DNA from: Planctomycetota bacterium
Lineage (GTDB): Bacteria > Planctomycetota > Planctomycetia > Planctomycetales > Planctomycetaceae
Assembly (NCBI GenBank): GCA_023429275.1
Contig: JAEYWB010000520.1
Coordinates: 1-8,932 of the forward strand
DNA: 8,932 bases
Direction: 5' to 3'
Positions 1 through 6,114 of the stretch are shown here, piece after piece (within the stretch, counting starts at the first letter, position 1; the number at the start of each line of letters is the position of its first letter). A program made the translations under genes and the position numbers. The notes beneath the pieces are model-generated. The model did no database searches and was not told where the DNA came from. It saw only the letters and a program-made list of their open reading frames with translations.

Positions 1-51
1 AAAACGATGACCCTCTCCTGCGTCGTCTGCCATCTCAACCGCAATCGCTGA
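1..51 (+). CDS. C-terminal end of a possible c-type cytochrome (partial)
   Basis: Frame 1 is open from the window edge and ends in TGA at 49-51, giving the tail KTMTLSCVVCHLNRNR. The tail contains one CxxCH motif (Cys7, Cys10, His11 of the visible piece), the signature for covalent haem c attachment. A CxxCH only a few residues from the C-terminus, followed by basic residues, is the arrangement known from class II (cytochrome c-prime type) proteins, where the haem site sits on the last helix. If so, the product would be exported and act in electron transfer outside the cytoplasm. Only 16 residues are visible, so the family is a guess and even the coding status is not certain. The gene is convergent with the ferredoxin-like gene to its right. 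Confidence 0.4.
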   Translation, partial: KTMTLSCVVCHLNRNR

Positions 52-59
52 CGCAGGCC

Positions 60-171
60 GACCGGATTGTTCTTCGGCCCAACGGGCCATTCATTCGTCC
101 AGCCCGGCCCACCGGGCCGGGGGAATCAAATCAGTATGAGCAGCGGAGGCCTGAAGGGCCGGCCGTTCCGC
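60..171. repeat. Cluster of three GC-rich hairpins, likely an interspersed intergenic repeat
   Basis: Three inverted repeats follow one another between two convergent genes. The first is GGCCC (76-80) / GGGCC (84-88) with a 3-nt loop. The second is a perfect 8-bp stem, CCCGGCCC (103-110) / GGGCCGGG (114-121), with loop ACC. The third pairs GCGGAGGCC (143-151) with GGCC-GT-TCCGC (161-171), with a 2-nt bulge and an inner GGCC-TGAAG-GGCC alternative. The order (xGGCCCAACGGGCC, then CATTCAT, then a CCCGG..GGG hairpin, about 20 nt, then GCCTGAAGGGCC) resembles a short hairpin element I recall as recurring between genes in Planctomycetota and some other phyla. That family assignment is from memory and cannot be tested with one copy. 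The hairpins may also act as a bidirectional terminator, although no T-tract follows them. I see no gene elsewhere in 52-289. Confidence 0.5.
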
Positions 172-289
172 AAGAGGTTAATCTGCCCGCTTTTCAGGCC
201 GCCCCGCATTGATCACGGGCGCGTACCTGGCCAGCGTTTCTAGAGCCACATCCCGTCCGGGGAGGAAGCCGACGCAGGCCTCGGACCGC

Positions 290-907
290 CTAGTCCATGA
301 AGATCCGCTTCCAGTCCGGATACATGCAGTCGAGGAGAGCGCGCCCCTCGGGGGTCGCGTCGAACTGGACCTTCTCGGCGTCTTCCGCCGTCCGCTGGAC
401 GATCGCGACCGTCTCGCCATCCTCGCTGTAGAGCCACTTCGGCTGGGCGAGCCAGTTGAGCACGTCGAGGAGATCCTGACGCTTCGTCGGGATGAAGACC
501 TGGCCGTCGAGGAAGAGCTGGTAGCCGTACTCCTCGAGCTTCGGCCAGGGGAGCTTCTCTTCGTCTCCCTTCCAGTACGGAGCGAGGATCGACTGGGCAT
601 CCGGACTGACGTTCGGATTGTGGAGCATGTCGATCGCGTTCCACGGGCAGATCGTCAGCGTGTAGATGTCGGTGCTGTCGTTGGGCGACCGGTAGCACAT
701 CTGGCAGCCGATGCACCGCGACGTGTCGATCTGGTGGTAGCTCTGACCGGGGCCCCCGGGGACTTCGTAGATGCAGTCGACCGGGCAGACAGTCGCGCAG
801 GACTGGCAGCTGGTGCAGTTGTCCTTGTTGATGACGTTGATGTACCGGGTTTCCTTCTTCCGGTCATCCTTGCGTGTCTGGAAGTACTCGGTGACTGAGA
901 TCGTCAT
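290..907 (-). CDS. 2[4Fe-4S] ferredoxin-like protein with long C-terminal extension
   Basis: The 205-residue product is probably a cytoplasmic electron carrier with two cubane clusters. The first Cys set is C31-x2-C34-x2-C37-x3-C41-P. The second is C65-x2-C68-x2-C71, with the fourth Cys (C87-P) displaced to 15 residues later instead of the usual 3. In the ferredoxin fold, C31/C34/C37 pair with C87, and C65/C68/C71 with C41. Residues about 95-205 form an extension, rich in Trp, Tyr and acidic residues, with no recognised motif. The ATG at 907 was chosen because the Cys domain starts about 30 residues later and the frame upstream to 1183 reads as low-information Arg/Ser-rich sequence. The Shine-Dalgarno is weak (GGAA, about 5 nt before ATG). 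The upstream same-strand gene is 281 bp away, so separate transcription is likely. The redox partner is unknown. Confidence 0.85.
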   Translation of the reverse strand: MTISVTEYFQTRKDDRKKETRYINVINKDNCTSCQSCATVCPVDCIYEVPGGPGQSYHQIDTSRCIGCQMCYRSPNDSTDIYTLTICPWNAIDMLHNPNVSPDAQSILAPYWKGDEEKLPWPKLEEYGYQLFLDGQVFIPTKRQDLLDVLNWLAQPKWLYSEDGETVAIVQRTAEDAEKVQFDATPEGRALLDCMYPDWKRIFMD

Positions 908-1188
908 GGGATTCCAGGTCTCTACCGTCAGGCGATGCGGCGGCTTCTGTCCGGTTCCGCGCAAGGAAACGCGTGCCGACGAGCCGTCCTCAAAGAATAG
1001 CCCGGAGGAGAAATCGGAGCCAGTTCCGCCCCTACGGCGAAGTCTGATTCCCACCCCTGAGAGCCGGGTCGCTCGAAACTCCTGAAGCGGGCGGACTTCG
1101 GGTGATCCGAGACGCAGGAGCTCCCGGTCATCCAGAGAGTTCGATGGCCCCAGATGCCCAGGGGTTTTCGATGACTGAGCCACAGGCT
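908..1188. other. Intergenic region upstream of the ferredoxin-like gene
   Basis: These 281 bases separate two minus-strand genes. I see no convincing gene. A small hairpin, GAGCC (1177-1181) / GGCTC (1185-1189), overlaps the stop codon of the upstream gene and has no T-run after it on the minus strand. No good -35/-10 pair for the ferredoxin gene was found. A lone TATTCT-like hexamer (minus strand, 994-999) lacks a matching -35 box. Confidence 0.5.
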
Positions 1189-2607
1189 CTAAGGCATCGA
1201 ACCGTTTCCCTTGGCGGCCATCGGAAGATTTCCGTCCGCTGTCGTCTCTTTCGGCGGCGTCTTCCCAGGACCTGCCTGCGCGCCGGGGAGGTCGTACGCC
1301 TGCCGCTTGTCCGGGGCCGGGATTTCCGGGCTCTTCGGCGTCGCCTTACGGGAAGCCGGAGGATTCTTCGTGAGCCAGTCCTTCAGGGACGTGATGTCCG
1401 CTCCCGGAACGGTCTGCTGGACCGGCACGCTGAGCAGTGCCTTCGTGATCTTGAAGCACTCCTGGTACGCCCCGTTCACGAGCGGCGCCTGGGAGGCGAG
1501 GTTGAGGAATCCCCAGCCGCGAACTTTCGCGTCGTTTTCGTTCTGAGGCTTGAACGCAAAGAAACCATACGCGGCTCCCCACTTGAAGGAACCGGTCCGG
1601 TTGGCGACGGGGGTCCCGTTGTAGTCGAGCGCGAGCTGGAGGTGAAAGATCGCGGTCTCGTGAATGATCAGGTGGAGATTGAAGGTGTTGTTGAGCTTCA
1701 ACTGCGAGATGGCGCGGGCCGCCGCTCCCCGGACCTGAAGGTCCTCCTGACGATCGACCAGCCGGTCCATGAGTGCGTCAATCGGCGTGCTCAGTCCGGC
1801 GAGCGTCAGCGGAAGGTCGCAGTTTCCGAGGGCCTCGACCAGCGCCTCGCGATACCAGCAGGGGCCGACCCCTTTTCCCTGGGCGGCAGGGGACTTCAGC
1901 GCCTTGAGAAGGTCCGCCACGATCGCGTCCTTTTCGCGGATCGAAAGATCCCCTCCCTGGACACCGGGGACCGCGTTCAGGGCGACGATTCCAAGCGTGC
2001 GGGCGGCGCGAATCTTCGGGGGAAGCGTCAGAACCTCCGAGTTCAGAACCGCCTGGAGCGGGCCGATCGTGGCCACGAACGGAACGGCGGGAGTCTGCTT
2101 CTGGGTATTGGCCGGAGCCGCGACGAGCTTGCTCAGCAGGATGACAAGATTTGTGTTGACGACTTCCGGAAACGGAGGGTTCGCCGTGAGGAGCTCCCGG
2201 CAATACTCGACGACGGTCTGGTGCACGATTGCCCGGGCGCCGGCACTTGTCCCGGGGCCATAGATGAGCGTGATGAACGGGTCGATCTGGCCCAGCAGGC
2301 GGCTTGCGTTGTCCGGATTGGTCAGCCGGCCGACGAAGTGCTTCGCGCCGGTGACGATGATTTCCTTCTCTTGACCCGAAGGCTGTGACGTCTTCAGCGC
2401 CTTCAGCCACGTGAAGTTCTTCTTCGACCACTCTTTCTCCGCTTCCGTCGTCACACGGGGAGCAGCGGTCTCCTGGCCGAAAGTCGCAGCAGGGAGCGCC
2501 AGGCCGCACAGGAGGAGCAGCCCGCAGAATGCCGAAAGTCTCGAAGGACGCGTTGTCAGTGACGCGGACCGCGGCAAAGCCGGCAGCAAGGCAGGGCAAC
2601 CTGGCAC
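1189..2607 (-). CDS. Exported protein of unknown function, probable alpha-solenoid
   Basis: I do not recognise the family. With a GTG start at 2607 the product is 472 residues. A signal peptide is evident: basic residues around R20-R23, a hydrophobic core at about 24-41 (Leu/Ala/Cys-rich), and a likely cleavage near ATFG|QE at 44/45. The mature part (about 60-305) is largely amphipathic helical with HEAT-like character, for example the segments around residues 198-214, 224-240 and 286-304. Residues 305-395 contain aromatic and His-rich stretches, and the tail (415-472) is Pro/Lys/Ala-rich and probably disordered. GTG 2607 is preceded by GAAGGA with 7-nt spacing. The alternative is TTG at 2745, preceded by GGAGG with 5-nt spacing, which would add 46 Arg-rich residues before the signal peptide and looks less likely. 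No catalytic motif is visible. The protein probably acts in the periplasm or at the envelope. Confidence 0.75.
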   Translation of the reverse strand: MPGCPALLPALPRSASLTTRPSRLSAFCGLLLLCGLALPAATFGQETAAPRVTTEAEKEWSKKNFTWLKALKTSQPSGQEKEIIVTGAKHFVGRLTNPDNASRLLGQIDPFITLIYGPGTSAGARAIVHQTVVEYCRELLTANPPFPEVVNTNLVILLSKLVAAPANTQKQTPAVPFVATIGPLQAVLNSEVLTLPPKIRAARTLGIVALNAVPGVQGGDLSIREKDAIVADLLKALKSPAAQGKGVGPCWYREALVEALGNCDLPLTLAGLSTPIDALMDRLVDRQEDLQVRGAAARAISQLKLNNTFNLHLIIHETAIFHLQLALDYNGTPVANRTGSFKWGAAYGFFAFKPQNENDAKVRGWGFLNLASQAPLVNGAYQECFKITKALLSVPVQQTVPGADITSLKDWLTKNPPASRKATPKSPEIPAPDKRQAYDLPGAQAGPGKTPPKETTADGNLPMAAKGNGSMP

Positions 2608-2825
2608 GGGGTGGTCCTTCGACAGGGACGTTTCACGAAAGAGGCGTCGTGCGGCTTTCGGGAAATGTCTGCGGCAAAGTCGAGTCCTCAGGCGAGCCGA
2701 TACGGCGGCCGTTCGTCCTCGACCGAATTTCGGATGACAGGCCAACCTTCCCTCCCCAAGAGCAGGACGTCTCGGGGGGAATGAGGGCGGCCAGAAGGAA
2801 AGGGACTGTCGTCCATTCTATGTGA

Positions 2826-2846
2826 TTGCGCCTCACAAAGGCGCAA
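2826..2846. promoter_or_regulatory. Perfect 8-bp hairpin in the leader of the exported-protein gene
   Basis: TTGCGCCT (2826-2833) and AGGCGCAA (2839-2846) are exact reverse complements around the 5-nt loop CACAA. The hairpin lies between the candidate promoter at 2929-2956 and the minus-strand start at 2607, so it would sit in the 5' leader of that transcript. No T-run follows on either strand, which argues against a simple intrinsic terminator. A role as a leader structure or a dyad protein-binding site is possible but unproven. Confidence 0.4.
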
Positions 2847-2928
2847 CCTGCGGTGCGGACCTGACTTCAGAACCCGTATGAGAGTCCCGCAGACAAGGGC
2901 AGAGCAGAACGGAGAACAGCTTGCCTAC

Positions 2929-2956
2929 GTTATCACCCGATTTCTGCGAATGTCAA
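2929..2956 (-). promoter_or_regulatory. Candidate sigma-70 promoter for the exported-protein gene
   Basis: On the minus strand, a perfect -35 TTGACA (2956-2951) is followed after 16 bp by GATAAC (2934-2929), which matches 4 of 6 positions of TATAAT. Transcription would begin near 2922 and give a leader of about 315 nt to the GTG at 2607, including the hairpin at 2826-2846. The stretch 2608-3103 contains no gene I can support. It holds this promoter, the leader, and the 3' flank of the sensor kinase gene. The consensus match is the only evidence. Confidence 0.4.
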
Positions 2957-3103
2957 CTTGCTTGTTCTGATGCAGGCGGACGTTAGGACGAATCGTCGTC
3001 TGTCGCTCCGGCCGCACTGGACAGGCAGGGAATCACCAGCCCCCGGCGCAATCGGAATAATCCCCCGCTCCGACTCCGTCACTCCCTTCGGCAGCCCGCC
3101 AGG

Positions 3104-4576
3104 TCACCCCGGACTCGAGGTCACAGCCTCCGGAGCAACGCTTGAAGGCTTCGCCTCGTCGCCGCGGAACGTGGGGAGCCTGACGAGGAACGTCGCCCCG
3201 CTCCCTTCGCTTCGGACGGAGATCGTTCCGCCGTGGGCTTCGACCACCGCTTTGCAGATGCTGAGGCCCAGCCCGGTTCCCGGGACATCTCGCGACCGGG
3301 CGGGATCGCCGCGGAAGAACCTGTCGAACACCTTCGGGAGATCACCGGAGGCAATCCCGACCCCCGAATCCGTCACGCTGAGCAAGGCGGACGAATCCTC
3401 GACGCGCAGATCGACGCGGACCTCGCCCCCCTTTGGCGTGAACTTGATGGCGTTGTCGAGGAGATTGTTGATGACCTCCCGCAGGTGGTAGCGGTTCCCA
3501 TGAACGCGAACGGCCCGGATATCCCGGAGTTCCAGGCCGATTCCCTTCTGCTCCGCCACCCCCTGGAACATGCTGACCGATCGGGAGACGAGCTGGTCGA
3601 ACGGCACCGGATCACGGGGGATCTCGAGCCGGTCCCCCTCCATCTCGGCCAAGAGCAGCAGCTGGTTGACCACAATCTCGAGGGCGGTCCCCTGCTCGAT
3701 GATCGATTCGAGAAGCTCTTCGTACTCGTCCGTCGTCCGGCCGCGGTTGAGGGCGACCTCCACGGAGCTGCGGATCGCCGCCAGCGGACTGCGGAGCTCG
3801 TGCGCCGCATTCGCCAGGGACTCGCGGTGGCTCTGCAGGTAGGCGAAGATCCGGTCGAGGAGCTGGTTGACCGTTATGGCGAGCTGGTCCAGCTCGTCGC
3901 CGGTGTCGCGGATCGGGAGGCGTTCCGCGAGCTTCTCGGGATGGAGCTTCGCCGCGGTCGACGTCATCTTCGCCAGCGGATCGATGACCTTCCCTGACAG
4001 CCAGTAGCCGATGAGAGGGGCGACGATCATTGCCGCGGCCGCGGTCAGGGCGACGATCCGGTCGAGCGTCCGCATCTGCTCGTCGATTCCGGACGCCGGC
4101 GCTCCCACCACGACGATGGCACGGACCGTCTTTCCGTCGGGCGAAAGCCGGCGTTTGACGATCCGGTAGCCATCGACCGTGACCGGGGTATCGTCCCTGG
4201 CCTTGAGGGGACGGGGGCGGTTCTTCGGCGCGCTGGTGTTGACGACCAGCGTCTCGCCGTCAGGCGAGAAGATCTCGACGTACTCCTGCAGGTGCTTGTG
4301 GCCGTATGTTTCGCGGTTGACGATCTTCAGCAGTGTATTCCCGTCGATTGCTCCACCCCGGATCTCACCCGCCGCCTCTTCGAGCTCGTCCAGGAGGATC
4401 CCGTCGAGCTCCGACCGGAGGGTGAACTCGACCTGCACCCGGACCGCGAGGAGCAGCGCGAAGGCCGTCAGCACCACCACCGAGATATTCCATAGCACGA
4501 CGCGAAACCGAAGGGTTCGCAGCATCCGGCGCAGCAGCGGCCGGGGAGGAGACGGAGCGGCGGGAACTTCGGCCAT
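3104..4576 (-). CDS. Membrane-bound sensor histidine kinase (HAMP-HisKA-HATPase)
   Basis: This 490-residue transmitter autophosphorylates on a His and passes the phosphate to a response regulator. Domains in order: a short cytoplasmic N-terminus; transmembrane helix 1 at about 24-46; a periplasmic sensor region at about 47-172; transmembrane helix 2 at about 173-194; HAMP at about 192-245; HisKA with the H-box NAAHELRSPLAAIRSS, phosphoacceptor H259; and the HATPase_c domain. The ATPase domain shows the N-box around N371-N375, the G1 box DSGVGI (403-408), the F-box near VFDRFFRGD (417-425) and the G2 box GTGLGLSI (433-440). All key residues are present, so it should be active. The layout resembles CusS/QseC-type kinases, but the signal cannot be read from the sequence. 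It starts 9 bp after the aminotransferase stop, suggesting co-transcription. No response regulator lies in the window. The ATG at 4576 has a weak Shine-Dalgarno; Met18 is an alternative start. Confidence 0.93.
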   Translation of the reverse strand: MAEVPAAPSPPRPLLRRMLRTLRFRVVLWNISVVVLTAFALLLAVRVQVEFTLRSELDGILLDELEEAAGEIRGGAIDGNTLLKIVNRETYGHKHLQEYVEIFSPDGETLVVNTSAPKNRPRPLKARDDTPVTVDGYRIVKRRLSPDGKTVRAIVVVGAPASGIDEQMRTLDRIVALTAAAAMIVAPLIGYWLSGKVIDPLAKMTSTAAKLHPEKLAERLPIRDTGDELDQLAITVNQLLDRIFAYLQSHRESLANAAHELRSPLAAIRSSVEVALNRGRTTDEYEELLESIIEQGTALEIVVNQLLLLAEMEGDRLEIPRDPVPFDQLVSRSVSMFQGVAEQKGIGLELRDIRAVRVHGNRYHLREVINNLLDNAIKFTPKGGEVRVDLRVEDSSALLSVTDSGVGIASGDLPKVFDRFFRGDPARSRDVPGTGLGLSICKAVVEAHGGTISVRSEGSGATFLVRLPTFRGDEAKPSSVAPEAVTSSPG

Positions 4577-4585
4577 AGTGACGGC

Positions 4586-5701
4586 TCACTTCTTGTCGCG
4601 TGCCAGGCGGCGAAGGATCTCCGCGCCGCGCAGCAGCGTTTCGTCCGGTGCGGCGTACGAGATGCGAAAGTGCGTGTCGGCGCTGCTGAAGACGTTCCCG
4701 GGGATGATCAGGAGCTCGTTCTCGATCGCCTTCTTCACGAACTCGGTCCCGGTCCCCCAGGGGGCCCGGAGGAACATGTAGAAGGCTCCATCCGCGCCGA
4801 TCACGTCGAAGTCGTTTTCGAGCTCGCGCTTCATCAGGTCCCGCTTGCGGCGGTAATCGGCGACGTAGTCCGACACATCGAAGTCCCAGGCTTCCGACGC
4901 CGCCCACTGGAGCGGGTGCGGCGAGCAGACGAACGTGAACTGCTGGAGCTTGATCATCTGCTGGACGAGGTGTTCCGGACCGTGGCACCAGCCGACGCGC
5001 CAGCCGGTCATCGAGTGGGACTTGCTGAAGCCGTCGATGACGAGCGTCTGGTCGTTGTACTTCGCGGGGCTGACGAACGGCTGGTCGTAGCAGAACGCCC
5101 GGTAGATCTCGTCGCTGATGAGGCAGATGTCCCGCTCGCGGCAGAGTTCCGCCAGTCCGCGGACTTCCTCTTCCGTCGCGACGCGGCCGGTCGGGTTGGA
5201 AGGGCTGTTGAAGAGGATCGCCTTCGTCCGGGGGGTGATGGCGCTCCGGACCATGTCGAGGTCGATCTTGAAGTCGGGGTAGGTGCTGATCTGGACGCAC
5301 TGGCCCCCGGCGAGCGTCGTGAGGTGCTTGTACATCACGAACCAGGGATCGAACGCGATGACTTCGTCCCCGGGATTGACGAGTGCCGACAGGGCAAGCA
5401 TCAGCCCGCCGCTGGTGCCGCTTGTGATGAAGACCTTGCGGTCGGGATGACCGTACTCCGCGTTGACGGAGGTCTGGATCTTGTCGAGCAGCGGCCGGAT
5501 CCCCTGGGTCTGGCTGTAGGCATTGCGGCCGGCATCGATCGCCTTCTGGGCCGCGGCCTTGATCGGCTCGGGGGTGTCGAAGTGGGGCTGCCCGATGCTG
5601 AGGTTGACGGGGTTTTTCATCGTCGCCGCCAGGTCGAACACCTTCCGGATGCCCGAGGCGTCGATGTTGTGCATACGGTCGGCGATCCAGCGGTCACTCA
5701 T
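4586..5701 (-). CDS. PLP-dependent class I/II aminotransferase (aspartate/aromatic type)
   Basis: The 371-residue product is a fold-type I aminotransferase that moves an amino group between an amino acid and a 2-oxo acid, using pyridoxal phosphate in the cytoplasm. Signatures seen: the N-terminal NLSIGQPHFDTP segment (33-44); SPSNPTG (166-172) with the PLP-contacting N169; ISDEIY (195-200) with D197 for the pyridine nitrogen; the Schiff-base lysine K227 in GFSKSHSMTGWRVGW; and R346 in HFRISYA, the usual alpha-carboxylate-binding Arg. Length is near normal for the family. The exact substrate is not determined by these motifs; aspartate, prephenate, aromatic and other amino acids are all possible. 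It is divergent from aroA, which fits a role in aromatic amino-acid synthesis but does not prove it. The ATG at 5701 has AGGA about 10 nt upstream. The kinase gene follows 9 bp downstream. Confidence 0.93.
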   Translation of the reverse strand: MSDRWIADRMHNIDASGIRKVFDLAATMKNPVNLSIGQPHFDTPEPIKAAAQKAIDAGRNAYSQTQGIRPLLDKIQTSVNAEYGHPDRKVFITSGTSGGLMLALSALVNPGDEVIAFDPWFVMYKHLTTLAGGQCVQISTYPDFKIDLDMVRSAITPRTKAILFNSPSNPTGRVATEEEVRGLAELCRERDICLISDEIYRAFCYDQPFVSPAKYNDQTLVIDGFSKSHSMTGWRVGWCHGPEHLVQQMIKLQQFTFVCSPHPLQWAASEAWDFDVSDYVADYRRKRDLMKRELENDFDVIGADGAFYMFLRAPWGTGTEFVKKAIENELLIIPGNVFSSADTHFRISYAAPDETLLRGAEILRRLARDKK

Positions 5702-5787
5702 GTCAAAATGGTCCTGTCGTGCGTGCCTGAGGTGTGAGCGTAACGGCGGCGGCGTCTTCGGAGATAGCGTGAGTCGGCTGGAATCGG

Positions 5788-5927
5788 ATTAGCGGAGATT
5801 AGTGGCGATTAGTGTTCCTCTTCTCTTCCGCACCTCATCCGTCAGCCGCTTCGCTCGTGACCAGAGTGCGGAAAGGTGGAAAGGACGAGAGAAGAGGGAA
5901 CACTCATCTTCGCTGATCTCCGCTAAT
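5788..5927. repeat. Long imperfect inverted repeat (MITE-like or hairpin element)
   Basis: The left arm 5788-5826 and the right arm 5888-5927 are reverse complements at 34 of 40 aligned positions (5 mismatches, one 1-nt gap). Both begin with ATTAGCGGAGAT and share AGTGTTCC and TCTTCTCT. A second, inner stem is perfect: TTCCGCAC (5826-5833) with GTGCGGAA (5866-5873). The left arm also carries three ATTAG units at a 10-bp period (5788, 5798, 5808), and 5870-5900 is nearly all purine on the plus strand. There is no gene in it. It sits in the divergent region between the aminotransferase and aroA. The size, paired ends and lack of coding suggest a non-autonomous mobile or hairpin-forming intergenic element; one copy cannot establish this. 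No target-site duplication is obvious. Confidence 0.7.
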
Positions 5928-6114
5928 GGGTTTCCGTGACTTGGGCGTTACCCTGCAGTCGGTCGTTCTTGCCGGCCCCGCCAGGAATGCATTCATTCGG
6001 GGCGGAGCGACATCACGATTGCGATTCGCCGGGCGCCCCTTCGCGTTCGTCGCCGGGGGCCGGTAAGATGCCCGATTCCCCATTTTCCTCGAAAGCGAGC
6101 AGACCCAGCGGCCC
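5928..6114. promoter_or_regulatory. Upstream region of aroA
   Basis: This stretch must carry the aroA-rsmB promoter unless that lies in or beyond the inverted repeat. I see no strong -35/-10 pair. TAAGAT at 6064-6069 resembles a -10 box but has no matching -35 box at the usual distance. No Shine-Dalgarno precedes the aroA ATG. No gene is supported here. Confidence 0.3.

Noticed and set aside
908..1183. N-terminal extension of the ferredoxin-like gene to a GTG at 1183
   Set aside because: The added 92 residues are Arg/Ser/Gly-rich with no family character. ATG 907 gives a compact ferredoxin start.
1102..2388. Long plus-strand open frame (428 codons) opposite the exported-protein gene
   Set aside because: It is an antisense shadow in GC-rich DNA: the product is Arg/Asp/Val-rich without motifs, while the minus strand encodes a signal peptide and helical repeats.
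2633..2836. Small minus-strand open frame (67 codons) in the leader region
   Set aside because: It overlaps the leader in another frame, starts with GTG inside the hairpin loop, and has no motif or good ribosome binding site.
5701..5706. Perfect TTGACA on the minus strand at the aminotransferase start
   Set aside because: It overlaps the first base of the ATG, so it cannot be the -35 box of that gene, and no -10 box follows at the right distance.
4670..5737. Plus-strand open frame (355 codons) opposite the aminotransferase
   Set aside because: It is a shadow frame; the minus strand has the PLP lysine and every family motif.
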